Notes: generated by a model not told the origin, from the letters alone. A DNA stretch of 64,000 nt from Aerococcus sp. Group 1 (GCF_000193205.1 NC_015278.1:1302001-1366000), one strand, 5' to 3'. Counted from the first letter of the stretch, positions 28,152-39,963 are shown. A program made the numbers and translations.

Positions 28152-28204
28152 TTAATTATAAAAATTCCTATCAACACTATTTGACAGAGAACCGTCTTTT
28201 TTAG

Positions 28205-29026
28205 TTATTTTTGGCTTTCCCAAATTGGAATACTTGAGCCATTACTTTTTTCATCGATAATTTTAGCGACTTCAGGGGTTTGGTAGTACTTCACAATCTT
28301 CTTATAAGTTTCATTATCCTTATTCTTTTCATCAACGGCAATGACATTCCAATAAGGCTTAGAACTATCGGTCGCCTTTTCTAAATAAATGGAATCTTTG
28401 GTTGGCACAAAGCCTGCGTCAGCGGCCATATCGTTATTGATGCAAGAAATCGTCACGTCGTTTAAAGCACTAGCTGTTTGGTTGGAATCTAGGGTAATGA
28501 ATTCCAAATTCTTTGGATTTTCAGTGATATCTTCAACCGTTGGCATGAGCCCTTTATCTGGGTTTAATTTGATTAACCCTGCTTCTTGAAGGAGTAAGAG
28601 TGCCCGACTTTCATTTGAGACATCATTAGGTACAGCTACCTTGTCGCCCTCTTTAACTTGATCAATCTTTTCAATCTTATTGGAGAAGACTCCCATGGGG
28701 TTAAGGGTGGTATAACCGATCGTGGTGTTGTGATAGCCAGATTCTTCATTCATATTATCCATATAAATTTCGGTTAAGGCACTATGCATATCGATTTCAT
28801 GGTGCTCCAAGGCTTCAATTGGCATCCGGTAATCAGTAAATTTGACCAATTCGATGTCAATGCCTTCTTTTTCCTTCAATTCATCCTTTAAGTAGTCCCA
28901 TTCGTCATTTTTCTCACCAACTACCCCTACTTTTACCGTTTTATCACTATCAGTATTGCCTGATTGACAAGCCACTAGGGTAAAAGCAGCTAATAGGGCC
29001 ATTAGGCGTAAAATCCATTTCTTCAT
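28205..29026 (-). CDS. metQ: MetQ/NlpA-family substrate-binding lipoprotein
   Basis: Extracellular lipid-anchored binding protein of a methionine-type ABC importer. Start set at ATG 29026 (MKKWILRLMALLAAF) with AGGAGGAA upstream. 273 residues: signal peptide with lipobox LVAC (cysteine at about residue 20), then the family pattern VGVVGEKNDEW, TYRM-like KFTDYRMPIEAL, and NDVSNESRALLLLQEAG. No metN or metI gene lies nearby, so it is an orphan binding protein here; methionine as ligand is inferred. Its own promoter is at 29071-29099; its terminator has been displaced by the ISL3 insertion. Confidence 0.88.
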   Translation of the reverse strand: MKKWILRLMALLAAFTLVACQSGNTDSDKTVKVGVVGEKNDEWDYLKDELKEKEGIDIELVKFTDYRMPIEALEHHEIDMHSALTEIYMDNMNEESGYHNTTIGYTTLNPMGVFSNKIEKIDQVKEGDKVAVPNDVSNESRALLLLQEAGLIKLNPDKGLMPTVEDITENPKNLEFITLDSNQTASALNDVTISCINNDMAADAGFVPTKDSIYLEKATDSSKPYWNVIAVDEKNKDNETYKKIVKYYQTPEVAKIIDEKSNGSSIPIWESQK

Positions 29027-29070
29027 TGCAATTCCTCCTACTATTTTACTCATAATGAGCTGACCCTTAT

Positions 29071-29099
29071 ATTCTACTAATTAAAGCTTGATATGACAA
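29071..29099 (-). promoter_or_regulatory. Promoter of metQ
   Basis: Minus strand TTGTCA (29094-29099), 17-base spacer, TAGAAT (29071-29076). Confidence 0.6.
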
Positions 29100-29159
29100 T
29101 GTTCCTGCCCTTAGTAAAAAGTATTCATCACTGATCTATAGTGACTATCATAAAGCTAT

Positions 29160-29185
29160 AAAAAAAGCTGCACATTCCGTGCAGC
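29160..29185 (-). terminator. Terminator of the candidate small RNA / metQ leader
   Basis: Perfect 7-bp stem GCTGCAC/GTGCAGC with a 5-nt loop and T7 on the minus strand. Confidence 0.85.
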
Positions 29186-29258
29186 GACTTAAAGATTCTT
29201 AAATATAACTGAGTTGAGTTGTGTAAAAAAGTTATTAAGAAGGTAAGAATCTTCAATA
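29160..29258 (-). ncRNA. Candidate small RNA upstream of metQ
   Basis: A promoter (TTGGCG at 29288-29293, 17-base spacer, TATACT at 29265-29270, minus strand) is followed within 100 nt by a hairpin AAGATTCTTA/TAAGAATCTT (exact complement, about 45-nt loop with inner ATAACT/AGTTAT) and then a strong terminator GCTGCAC/GTGCAGC plus T7. metQ has a separate promoter downstream. It could instead be an attenuated metQ leader. No S-box, T-box or SMK core recognised. Confidence 0.45.
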
Positions 29259-29379
29259 GATAAAAGTATATCATAGATGAAAACTAGCGCCAACCAGTCT
29301 TTTAGTAAATTAATCATTTCATAAAAAAGTCCCTGTGCAAAACTATGGTGACCCCAATAAGTTGGACTTTATATATAGT

Positions 29380-29406
29380 GAGTTGGCCTTTGGCCAGCTC
29401 TTTTTT
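29380..29406 (+). terminator. Inward-facing terminator at the left IS3 end
   Basis: GAGTTGGCC/GGCCAGCTC stem (one G-U) with TTT loop, then T6 on the plus strand. Stops antisense transcription into orfB. Confidence 0.7.
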
Positions 29407-29456
29407 GTTGCTTACAGTTCTTGCTTATTTCTTGCCGACACATTTACTCAGAAATT

Positions 29457-29502
29457 TAAACTTGTCAAGAGGAAGAGCGTAGCGGCTCTTGATAAGTTTA
29501 AA
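29457..29502. repeat. Hairpin in the IS3 3' untranslated region
   Basis: AAACTTGTCAAGAG pairs with CTCTTGATAAGTTT across a short GC-containing loop; just downstream of the orfB stop. Confidence 0.5.
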
Positions 29503-29517
29503 GTTTATGTGTAATCA

Positions 29518-30405
<888 letters not shown>

Positions 30406-30406
<1 letters not shown>

Positions 30407-30942
30407 TATTTCTTCTTTTCTCGCTTGACTCTTTGAGCCACACGTCTCCTCAATCCTTTTAAAAATTTGTTCTCAATTTCTAAATCCGTAATCCGTTGTT
30501 CAAGTTCCTTTATTTTTGCTTCACTTAACTGATTGGTTTCGCTGCTATCCTTTATTTGATTGATTTGTGATTTCTTTTTAGACACTTTAGGTGGCCTTCC
30601 TTTCCTCGCGGAAAGGCCATCAAGTCCTCTTTCATGATAAGCTCTTCGCCAATTAGCGATTAGACTTGGATTATTCATGTTTAATGAATTGGCCAATTCG
30701 CGATAACTCATTTCCGTACTTTCATACAATTCTATCGCATTTAATTTGAATTCAACAGTATAAACCTGTTGAGTCCGCCTTTTCTTTAAACCATCTACAC
30801 CAAATTCATAATAGTTATTAACCCACCTTCGTAAAATAGAAGGATCTATTCCTGCTTTATTAGCTAAGGTTCGATAACTTCCTTTTTTCGCAATATAGTC
30901 TCCTACTAAATTCAGTTTAAATTCTAATGAATATTTAGACAT
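30406..30942 (-). CDS. IS3-family transposase OrfA (helix-turn-helix)
   Basis: DNA-binding subunit of 178 residues from ATG 30942 (MSKYSLEFKLNLVGDYIAKK). Two helix-turn-helix repeats (SYRTLANKAGIDPSILRRWV and SYRELANSLNMNNPSLIANW) and a C-terminal leucine-zipper-like coiled coil (KIKELEQRITDLEIENKFLK). orfB starts in the -1 frame over the stop codon; expression of the fusion by slippage near AAAAGAAGAAA is possible but not a textbook A6G site. Its ribosome site GGGGG is the 3' arm of the end hairpin. Confidence 0.9.
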
Positions 30943-30987
30943 AAAAATAACCCCCAAAAGTTGAATTCTTAGTCCAACTTTTGGGGG
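30943..30987 (-). terminator. Inward terminator and RBS-sequestering hairpin at the right IS3 end
   Basis: Perfect 13-bp stem CCCCCAAAAGTTG/CAACTTTTGGGGG followed by TTATTTTT on the minus strand. It faces fruA read-through and its 3' arm holds the orfA ribosome site, so transcripts from outside would be both terminated and untranslatable. Confidence 0.75.
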
Positions 30988-31015
30988 TCACTACAAACAC
31001 AAGGACTTTTTTAAA

Positions 31016-33010
31016 TTATTCAGCTTTTTGCGCTTGTTCACTAGTTTTGGCGCGGTTTAAGAAAACGTTTAGTAAGATTCCGGCAATTGCCCCACCGATT
31101 AACCATGAGAGCAAGAACATTAGGCCATTAGTTACCCCCCCGGCTAAGACTGCAAATACACCGCCGTGAGGAACATAAGAAACACAGCCAAAGAACATGC
31201 TTAAAGCTCCGGCAATTCCTGAACCAAGGGCTAGTGGTGGAATCACGTGTACTGGGTCTTTAGCAGCAAAAGGAATCGCCCCTTCAGTAATGAAGGCAGC
31301 TCCCATCACATAATTGACATAGGCACTATTACGTTCTTCTTCAGACCATAGACTCTTTTGCAGGGTTGCAGAGATACCAATGGCTAATGGTGGAACCATA
31401 CCCCCACACATAACGGCTGCCATCACGTTAGATCCTGCACCAGCTGATGCGGTGACTAAAGCCGTACCAGTAACATAGGCGGCTTTATTAATCGGACCAC
31501 CCATATCGATAGACATCATCGCTCCAACCACAAAACCTAAAATAATGGTCATGGAAGGTGGAATACTATTGATAAGGCTCATTAAGCCGTTCATCACTGC
31601 GCCCATTGGTCCATTGATCACAAAGAGCATCAAGAAGCCCATAATCAATACCCCAAGGACTGGGTATAGGAAGATCGATTTCATCCCGTTTAAGGATTTA
31701 GGTAGCCAGGCAAATAATTTTTCTAATAGCCAAACAATACCGCCGGCTAAGAAACCAGCAACCAAGGCGCCAAGGAAACCAGAGGAAACCGAATTTTCAA
31801 AAATCCCAACCCCAGTAAAGGCAGCAAATTTACTTGGCTCCGCACAGATACCACCAATAACCCCGATAACTAAACCGATACGGTCTGCCATGGAATGACC
31901 GATAAAACCAGCCAACATAGGTAGCATCATGGCAAAGGATAAGTTACCTACTGTATTCAAGGCTTGCGCAATTTGGTTATAGTCATCAGCAGCTGGATCA
32001 GCGGATGTAATGCCCCAGAAGAAAGACAAGGCAATTAAGATACCACCAGCAACAACGAATGGCAACATATGAGAAACACCATTCATTAAGTGCTTATAAG
32101 CTAAACGGCCTAATGTTTCGCCATCTGAGCTCTCTTCTTCTTCAGCATTTTGGCCTTTCTTAGCATGATAGATTGGTAGCTTATCATTGGCTGCTCGTTC
32201 CACTAACTGGTCAGCCTTGTTAACGCCATCACCAACCGGTACAATAATGATCGGTTTGCCATCGAAACGAGCCATTTCAACTTGTTTGTCAGCAGCAACA
32301 ATAACAGCTGTCGCTTCTTCAATATCTTTTTTGGTTAAGCGGTTTTCTACCCCACTTTGACCATTAGTTTCAACCTTAATCCGGTAACCAGCGGCTTGTC
32401 CAGCTTTTTTCAAGCGTTCTTCCGCCATATAAGTATGGGCAATCCCAGTTGGACAAGCGGTCACGGCAACGATATATACATCATTATCAGTATCAGTCTT
32501 ATCCGCTTCAACTGCTGCAGCTTTGGCTTCACTATTTTCTTCCGTTGCTTCTTCACTTTCATCATGGGCCTTGATAATTTCTAGGACTTCATCAGGACTT
32601 TCTGCTTTTAATAAAGCATCTTTGACTCCGTCTTTTAACAAGACTTTAGACAATTGGGCTAAAGCCTTCAGGTGTTCCCCACCGCCCCCTTCTGGAGCAG
32701 CAATCATAAAGATTAATTTAGCTGGTTGACCGTCAAAGGATTCCCATTCAATTCCTTCTGCGCTCCGAGCAAAAATAATAGCAGCTTCTTTGATTGATTC
32801 ATGTTGGGCATGAGGAATGGCAATCTCATCACCAACGCCAGTAGTGGATTGGGCTTCTCTGGCTTCTAATTTTTCCACGTAAGCCTCAGCATCACTGACG
32901 CCTCCACAATCTGAGAAACGCTTAGCTAGATGGACTAGGGTATCTTTTTTACTTTCAGTTTGTAAGTTGAGATCCATAGCCTCTTTGACAAATAAATCAG
33001 ATAATTTCAT
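31016..33010 (-). CDS. fruA: Fructose-specific PTS permease EIIABC
   Basis: Imports fructose and phosphorylates it to fructose 1-phosphate. 664 residues: EIIA (about 1-150, phosphohistidine in IAIPHAQHES), EIIB (about 175-270, phosphocysteine in VTACPTGIAHTYMAEE), and the EIIC membrane channel (about 305-655) with about ten hydrophobic segments. ATG 33010 with a GGAGG site. Last gene of fruR-fruK-fruA, 18 bases after fruK. An acidic linker (ESEEATEENSEAKAAAVEA) joins EIIA and EIIB. Confidence 0.96.
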   Translation of the reverse strand: MKLSDLFVKEAMDLNLQTESKKDTLVHLAKRFSDCGGVSDAEAYVEKLEAREAQSTTGVGDEIAIPHAQHESIKEAAIIFARSAEGIEWESFDGQPAKLIFMIAAPEGGGGEHLKALAQLSKVLLKDGVKDALLKAESPDEVLEIIKAHDESEEATEENSEAKAAAVEADKTDTDNDVYIVAVTACPTGIAHTYMAEERLKKAGQAAGYRIKVETNGQSGVENRLTKKDIEEATAVIVAADKQVEMARFDGKPIIIVPVGDGVNKADQLVERAANDKLPIYHAKKGQNAEEEESSDGETLGRLAYKHLMNGVSHMLPFVVAGGILIALSFFWGITSADPAADDYNQIAQALNTVGNLSFAMMLPMLAGFIGHSMADRIGLVIGVIGGICAEPSKFAAFTGVGIFENSVSSGFLGALVAGFLAGGIVWLLEKLFAWLPKSLNGMKSIFLYPVLGVLIMGFLMLFVINGPMGAVMNGLMSLINSIPPSMTIILGFVVGAMMSIDMGGPINKAAYVTGTALVTASAGAGSNVMAAVMCGGMVPPLAIGISATLQKSLWSEEERNSAYVNYVMGAAFITEGAIPFAAKDPVHVIPPLALGSGIAGALSMFFGCVSYVPHGGVFAVLAGGVTNGLMFLLSWLIGGAIAGILLNVFLNRAKTSEQAQKAE

Positions 33011-33028
33011 TGCTTTGAATCCTCCTTT

Positions 33029-33949
33029 TTAATTTTCTTTCTTAACGACAATTTGATCAACTAAGTCTTCAACTAAGTCCTTCGTCGTAATGCCAACGGA
33101 AAAGGCTGTTCCTGATCCAGTAGCTGCAGCGATTTTTAATGATTCGGCATAGTCCTTACTTTCAACATAAGCACTTATAAAACCAGACAACATGGAATCG
33201 CCAGCTCCTACAGAATTTATAACCTTTCCTGTAGGCACATTAGCCCGGTAGATATCCCCAGCTTCAGTTAGCAGTAAGCTCCCATCACCACCTAGTGATA
33301 CTAAAACATTTAAAGCTCCGGCTTCTTGTAAGGCCTTAGCATATTTTATTAAATCAGCGTCTGACTCAATCTGAGTTTCGAATAATTCACCAAGTTCCTC
33401 ACGGTTAGGTTTAATAATAAAAGGTTTATATTCTAAACATGCTTTTAGTAATTGCTTATTAGAATCTAAAACAAAGTTGGCGTTTTTCTCGAGGCACAAT
33501 TTAGCAATACTGATATAAGCTTCTTCATCCAATCCAGGGGCGGCATTACCTGCTAGAAAGACCGTATCATTTTCTGTCAGTTCTTTATTCAGGTAAGTCA
33601 TTAATTCCTCGAATTTATCAGCATCGACTATTGGTCCTTGGGCATTAATTTCAGTTTCTTGTGGGCCTTTGAGCTTCACATTAATCCGAGTAGGCTGGTC
33701 AAGCTCGATAAAATGGGTATTAACCCCTTCGACTTCTAATTCATCAATAATAAATTGACCAGAAAACCCACCGATAAAACCAGTGGCAATATTTTCCTTA
33801 CCTAAACGCTGGAAGACGACTGATGCATTAATCCCTTTACCACCTGCCACATAGTGGTCTTCATGGGAGCGGTTTAGGTCACCTAATTTTATATCATCAA
33901 CTTGCATTACTAAATCCACAGCTGGATTAAAGGTAATGGTATAAATCAT
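33029..33949 (-). CDS. fruK: 1-Phosphofructokinase
   Basis: PfkB-family kinase converting fructose 1-phosphate to fructose 1,6-bisphosphate. 306 residues with the family signatures GGKGINASVVFQRLG (about 37-51) and NSVGAGDSMLSGF (about 246-258, catalytic Asp). Its ATG overlaps the fruR stop by 3 bases (translational coupling). The product feeds glycolysis and is the expected CggR effector. Confidence 0.96.
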   Translation of the reverse strand: MIYTITFNPAVDLVMQVDDIKLGDLNRSHEDHYVAGGKGINASVVFQRLGKENIATGFIGGFSGQFIIDELEVEGVNTHFIELDQPTRINVKLKGPQETEINAQGPIVDADKFEELMTYLNKELTENDTVFLAGNAAPGLDEEAYISIAKLCLEKNANFVLDSNKQLLKACLEYKPFIIKPNREELGELFETQIESDADLIKYAKALQEAGALNVLVSLGGDGSLLLTEAGDIYRANVPTGKVINSVGAGDSMLSGFISAYVESKDYAESLKIAAATGSGTAFSVGITTKDLVEDLVDQIVVKKEN

Positions 33950-34686
33950 TGAGATACCTCCATAATTTTCATATAGTTTTCATATTTTGAATTGCTCTCA
34001 TTAGTTAATAAAATAGCTCGGTCTAAGTCACAGACGTGACAGAAAGTACTTTGGTCAAATTTACTTGCATCAGCCAAGATATAACGGTAACGACTATGGT
34101 CAATTGCCGCCTTCTTAATTTGTGCTTCCTCAATGTCAGGTGTGGTATATCCTGTATCAAGATCAATGCCATTCATTCCTATAAAAGCTTTATCAAAGTT
34201 AAAAGATTGAACTTGAGATAAGGCTATGCCACCGATCAAGGTTCCCGTGCTTTCTTTAATTTCACCGCCCACAACAATGGTGTGGATCTGTGATTGATAG
34301 AGAGCTTGGGCAACTTCCAAGCCATTAGTCACAACAATAATTTCCTTATTAATAATCCAGGGAATCATTTCAATCGTCGTGGTACCAGAATCAAGATAAA
34401 TCGTGTCATGATCAGCAACCATTTCTCCGGCTAATTTTCCAATGAGTTGTTTTTCTAAAACATTCACTTGGCTTTTCTCGGATAAGGAAGCTTCCATATT
34501 ACGTTGCTGAACTCTTTTGGCTCCACCATGAATACGTTCTAATTTCCCCGCCTTTTCCAAACTATCAAAATCTCTTCTAATAGTTGATTCAGAAACAGCT
34601 AACTGTTTTGATACCTCCTGAAGATTTAAGATAGGAACTTTGGTTAAGGCTTCCATAATATACTTTTGCCTTTCTTCGGTAAGCAT
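33946..34686 (-). CDS. fruR: DeoR-family fructose operon repressor
   Basis: 246-residue regulator with N-terminal helix-turn-helix (NLQEVSKQLAVSESTIRRDF, about residues 20-39), the DeoR signature ERIHGGA, and a C-terminal sugar-phosphate sensor domain (LDSGTTTIEM, VVTNGLEVAQ). First gene of the operon, so likely autoregulated with fructose 1-phosphate as inducer (inference from the family). ATG 34686 follows GGAGGT. Confidence 0.93.
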   Translation of the reverse strand: MLTEERQKYIMEALTKVPILNLQEVSKQLAVSESTIRRDFDSLEKAGKLERIHGGAKRVQQRNMEASLSEKSQVNVLEKQLIGKLAGEMVADHDTIYLDSGTTTIEMIPWIINKEIIVVTNGLEVAQALYQSQIHTIVVGGEIKESTGTLIGGIALSQVQSFNFDKAFIGMNGIDLDTGYTTPDIEEAQIKKAAIDHSRYRYILADASKFDQSTFCHVCDLDRAILLTNESNSKYENYMKIMEVSQ

Positions 34687-34705
34687 AATCTACCTCCCTC
34701 CATTA

Positions 34706-34720
34706 TTGAAATCGTTTTCT
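34706..34720. promoter_or_regulatory. cre site (CcpA) in the fru leader
   Basis: TTGAAATCGTTTTCT fits the consensus WTGNAANCGNWWNCW at every fixed position. It lies about 10-23 bases downstream of the likely transcription start, a roadblock position. Confidence 0.7.
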
Positions 34721-34735
34721 CTTTTAACATAGGAT

Positions 34736-34764
34736 ATTATAAAGGAAATCCAGCTGTTAATCAA
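34736..34764 (-). promoter_or_regulatory. Promoter of fruRKA
   Basis: Minus strand TTGATT (34759-34764), 17-base spacer, TATAAT (34736-34741). Confidence 0.7.
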
Positions 34765-34874
34765 TCATTTTCTTTCATATTCTATCAAAAAGGGCCAATT
34801 ATTGACAGATTTTGCAGAATAAAGTGTATTTTATCTATCATATTGAACAAAGCTAGGAAATATATTTAGACAAA

Positions 34875-34903
34875 TAAAAAAGCAACCCTTTATAGAGTTG
34901 CTT
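34875..34903 (-). terminator. Terminator of the rRNA-tRNA operon
   Basis: Minus strand AAGCAAC and GTTGCTT pair, followed by T6; just after the last tRNA gene. Confidence 0.82.
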
Positions 34904-34908
34904 AAATA

Positions 34909-34980
34909 TGACCCGTACGGGAATCGAACCCGTGTTACCGCCGTGAAAGGGCGGTGTCTTAACCGCTTGACCAACGGGCC
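34909..34980 (-). tRNA. tRNA-Glu (TTC), last gene of the array
   Basis: Acceptor GGCCCGT/ACGGGTC, anticodon loop CTTTCAC. Identical to the copy at 35291-35362. Confidence 0.95.
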
Positions 34981-34996
34981 AAAATATATTTTTTTA

Positions 34997-35069
34997 TGGT
35001 CCGAGACAGAATCGAACTGCCGACACCTTGAGCTTCAATCAAGTGCTCTACCAACTGAGCTATCGGACC
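34997..35069 (-). tRNA. tRNA-Phe (GAA)
   Basis: Acceptor GGTCCGA/TCGGACC, anticodon loop TTGAAGC. Confidence 0.94.
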
Positions 35070-35081
35070 TTGAAAAAGAAA

Positions 35082-35154
35082 CGGTCCGGACGGGATTTGA
35101 ACCCGCGATCTCCTCCGTGACAGGGAGGCATGTTAACCCCTACACCACCGGACC
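35082..35154 (-). tRNA. tRNA-Asp (GTC), copy 2
   Basis: Acceptor GGTCCGG/CCGGACC, anticodon loop CTGTCAC. Identical to 35630-35702. Confidence 0.95.
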
Positions 35155-35176
35155 TAAAAAATTAGGTAAAATAAAA

Positions 35177-35249
<73 letters not shown>

Positions 35250-35290
35250 ATGTCAATATCTCCAGTTTAAATTAGGATAATACCTAAATA

Positions 35291-35362
35291 TGACCCGTAC
35301 GGGAATCGAACCCGTGTTACCGCCGTGAAAGGGCGGTGTCTTAACCGCTTGACCAACGGGCC
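35291..35362 (-). tRNA. tRNA-Glu (TTC), copy 1
   Basis: Same sequence as 34909-34980, anticodon loop CTTTCAC. Confidence 0.95.
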
Positions 35363-35371
35363 ATTGGATAA

Positions 35372-35459
35372 CGGAGGATAAGGGATTCGAACCCTTGCGT
35401 CAGTTTCCCGACCTAACGATTTAGCAAACCGTCCTCTTCGGCCTCTTGAGTAATCCTCC
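35372..35459 (-). tRNA. tRNA-Ser (GCT)
   Basis: 88-nt class II tRNA with a long variable arm; anticodon loop TTGCTAA; discriminator G. Confidence 0.93.
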
Positions 35460-35471
35460 ACAAATTATAAA

Positions 35472-35545
<74 letters not shown>

Positions 35546-35555
35546 ATATAATGTA

Positions 35556-35626
35556 AGCGGGTGACGAGAATCGAACTCGCGACAACAGCTTGGAAGGCTG
35601 TGGTTTTACCACTAAACTACACCCGC
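35556..35626 (-). tRNA. tRNA-Gly (TCC)
   Basis: Acceptor GCGGGTG/CACCCGC, anticodon loop CTTCCAA. Confidence 0.94.
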
Positions 35627-35629
35627 ATA

Positions 35630-35702
35630 CGGTCCGGACGGGATTTGAACCCGCGATCTCCTCCGTGACAGGGAGGCATGTTAACCCCTACACCACCGGA
35701 CC
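35630..35702 (-). tRNA. tRNA-Asp (GTC), copy 1
   Basis: Same sequence as 35082-35154. Confidence 0.95.
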
Positions 35703-35719
35703 TATTCAATTTTGAATAA

Positions 35720-35792
35720 TTGCGGAGGCAGGATTCGAACCTGCGACCTCCGGGTTATGAGCCCGACGAGCTGCCAGCTGCTCTACTCCGCG
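35720..35792 (-). tRNA. Initiator tRNA-fMet (CAT), copy 1
   Basis: GGG/CCC anticodon stem pairs around CTCATAA and a C1-A72 mismatch. Confidence 0.93.
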
Positions 35793-35803
35793 ATAATAAG
35801 TAA

Positions 35804-35893
35804 AGGAGGATAAGGGATTCGAACCCTTGCGCGGTTTGACCCGCCTGACGGTTTTCAAGACCGTTCCCTTCAGCCAGACTTGGGTAATCCTCC
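35804..35893 (-). tRNA. tRNA-Ser (TGA)
   Basis: 90-nt class II tRNA with long variable arm; anticodon loop CTTGAAA. Confidence 0.93.
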
Positions 35894-35911
35894 ATAATAT
35901 AATTAACAAGA

Positions 35912-35985
35912 TGGACCTTGTAGGACTCGAACCTACGGCCGGACGGTTATGAGCCGTCTGCTCTAACCAACTGAGCTAAAGGTCC
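35912..35985 (-). tRNA. tRNA-Ile2 (CAT, lysidine type)
   Basis: Acceptor GGACCTT/AAGGTCC, anticodon loop CTCATAA. The body resembles Bacillus tRNA-Ile2, whose C34 is modified by TilS to read AUA. Elongator Met is the following gene, which supports this reading. Confidence 0.8.
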
Positions 35986-35994
35986 GAACATTAA

Positions 35995-36068
35995 TAGCGG
36001 CGGAGGGGATCGAACCCCCGACCTCCCGGGTATGAACCGGACGCTCTAGCCAGCTGAGCTACACCGCC
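35995..36068 (-). tRNA. Elongator tRNA-Met (CAT)
   Basis: Acceptor GGCGGTG/CGCCGCT (G-T closing pair as in Bacillus), anticodon loop TTCATAC. Confidence 0.88.
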
Positions 36069-36082
36069 AAATTATAATGTAA

Positions 36083-36155
36083 TGGAGGATAGCGGGATCG
36101 AACCGCTGACCTCCTGCTTGCAAAGCAGGCGCTCTCCCAGCTGAGCTAATCCCCC
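36083..36155 (-). tRNA. tRNA-Ala (TGC)
   Basis: Acceptor GGGGGAT/ATCCTCC, anticodon loop TTTGCAA. Identical to the spacer copy at 40129-40201. Confidence 0.95.
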
Positions 36156-36160
36156 CAAAG

Positions 36161-36234
36161 TCGGGAAAACAGGATTCGAACCTGCGACCCCTTGGTCCCA
36201 AACCAAGTGCTCTACCAAGCTGAGCTATTTCCCG
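36161..36234 (-). tRNA. tRNA-Pro (TGG)
   Basis: Acceptor CGGGAAA/TTTCCCG, anticodon loop TTTGGGA. Confidence 0.95.
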
Positions 36235-36238
36235 GTAA

Positions 36239-36312
36239 TGCACCCAGCAGGATTCGAACCTGCAACCGCCTGATTCGTAGTCAGGTACTCTATCCAGTTG
36301 AGCCATGGGTGC
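36239..36312 (-). tRNA. tRNA-Arg (ACG)
   Basis: Acceptor GCACCCA/TGGGTGC, anticodon loop CTACGAA; A34 is read as inosine after TadA editing. Confidence 0.94.
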
Positions 36313-36330
36313 CTATTTATAAAAAGTTTA

Positions 36331-36416
36331 TGCCGAGGACCGGAATCGAACCGGTACGGTGTTTAACCACCGCGGGATTTTAAGTCCCGTGCGTCTGCCT
36401 GTTCCGCCACCCCGGC
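36331..36416 (-). tRNA. tRNA-Leu (TAA)
   Basis: 86-nt class II tRNA, acceptor GCCGGGG/CCTCGGC, anticodon loop CTTAAAA. Confidence 0.94.
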
Positions 36417-36448
36417 ATAATAATATTTAATTTTAAGCCATTTGGCTA

Positions 36449-36520
36449 AGCGGAAGACGGGATTCGAACCCGCGACCCCCACCTTGGCAAGGTGATGTTC
36501 TACCACTGAACTACTTCCGC
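36449..36520 (-). tRNA. tRNA-Gly (GCC)
   Basis: Acceptor GCGGAAG/CTTCCGC, anticodon loop TTGCCAA. Confidence 0.94.
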
Positions 36521-36531
36521 ATGAGATATAA

Positions 36532-36604
36532 TGCCGGCTAAAGGACTTGAACCCTCGACCCCCTGATTACAAATCAGATGCTCTACCAACTGAGCTAAGC
36601 CGGC
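36532..36604 (-). tRNA. tRNA-Thr (TGT)
   Basis: Acceptor GCCGGCT/AGCCGGC, anticodon loop TTTGTAA. Confidence 0.94.
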
Positions 36605-36614
36605 TTTTATATTA

Positions 36615-36697
36615 GTGCGGGTGAAGGGACTTGAACCCCCACGCCTCTCGGCGCCAGATCCTAAATCTGGTGCGTCTGCCAATTCCGCCACACCCGC
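36615..36697 (-). tRNA. tRNA-Leu (TAG)
   Basis: 83-nt class II tRNA, acceptor GCGGGTG/CACCCGC, anticodon loop TTTAGGA. Confidence 0.94.
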
Positions 36698-36704
36698 ATG
36701 TAAA

Positions 36705-36777
36705 TGATCCGTGGGAGGCTCGAACTCCCGACCCTCTGATTAAAAGTCAGATGCTCTACCAACTGAGCTAACGAATC
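36705..36777 (-). tRNA. tRNA-Lys (TTT)
   Basis: Acceptor GATTCGT/ACGGATC, anticodon loop CTTTTAA. Confidence 0.94.
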
Positions 36778-36781
36778 ATAA

Positions 36782-36854
36782 TGGAGAATGAGGGGCTCGA
36801 ACCCCCGACATTCTGCTTGTAAGGCAGACGCTCTCCCAGCTGAGCTAATTCTCC
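36782..36854 (-). tRNA. tRNA-Val (TAC), first gene of the array
   Basis: Acceptor GGAGAAT/ATTCTCC, anticodon loop CTTACAA. Ten bases after 5S rRNA. Confidence 0.95.
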
Positions 36855-36864
36855 ATAAAATATT

Positions 36865-36981
36865 GCACGGCAACGTCCTAGTCTCACAGGGGGCGACCCC
36901 CAACTACATTCGGCGCTAAGAAGCTTAACTGCTGTGTTCGGGATGGATACAGGTGGGTCCTTCTTGCCATCGTCACCGTAC
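36865..36981 (-). rRNA. rrf: 5S ribosomal RNA
   Basis: 117 nt; contains CATCCCGAACACAGCAGTTAA and the paired ends GTACGGTG/TGCCGTGC. Follows 23S by about 76 bases. Confidence 0.95.
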
Positions 36982-37057
36982 AATTTATTTTTTTGAGCTT
37001 GTTCGCTCAAAACTGAATCTATCATGCCTTCCTTAAACCTCATACAACCTTATCCTT

Positions 37058-39963
<2,906 letters not shown>

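Larger units (their letters stand above)
26549..28193 (+). mobile_element. ISL3-family insertion sequence (about 1645 bp)
   Basis: Bounded by imperfect inverted repeats (26549-26575 and 28166-28193, both with GGTTCT at the outer end and GTGTTGAT inside) and flanked by a perfect 8-bp target duplication GTCTTTTT (26541-26548 and 28194-28201); 8 bp is the ISL3 size. It contains one transposase gene broken by two frameshifts, an inward plus-strand terminator at the left end and an inward minus-strand terminator at the right end. Confidence 0.9.

Noticed and set aside
29130..29258. Short hydrophobic leader peptide starting at a TTG inside the candidate small RNA
   Set aside because: No ribosome site and the start would be at the very 5' end of the transcript.
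29027..29343. SAM-I, SMK or Met T-box riboswitch before metQ
   Set aside because: None of the conserved cores is visible; kept only as an unclassified small RNA/leader candidate.
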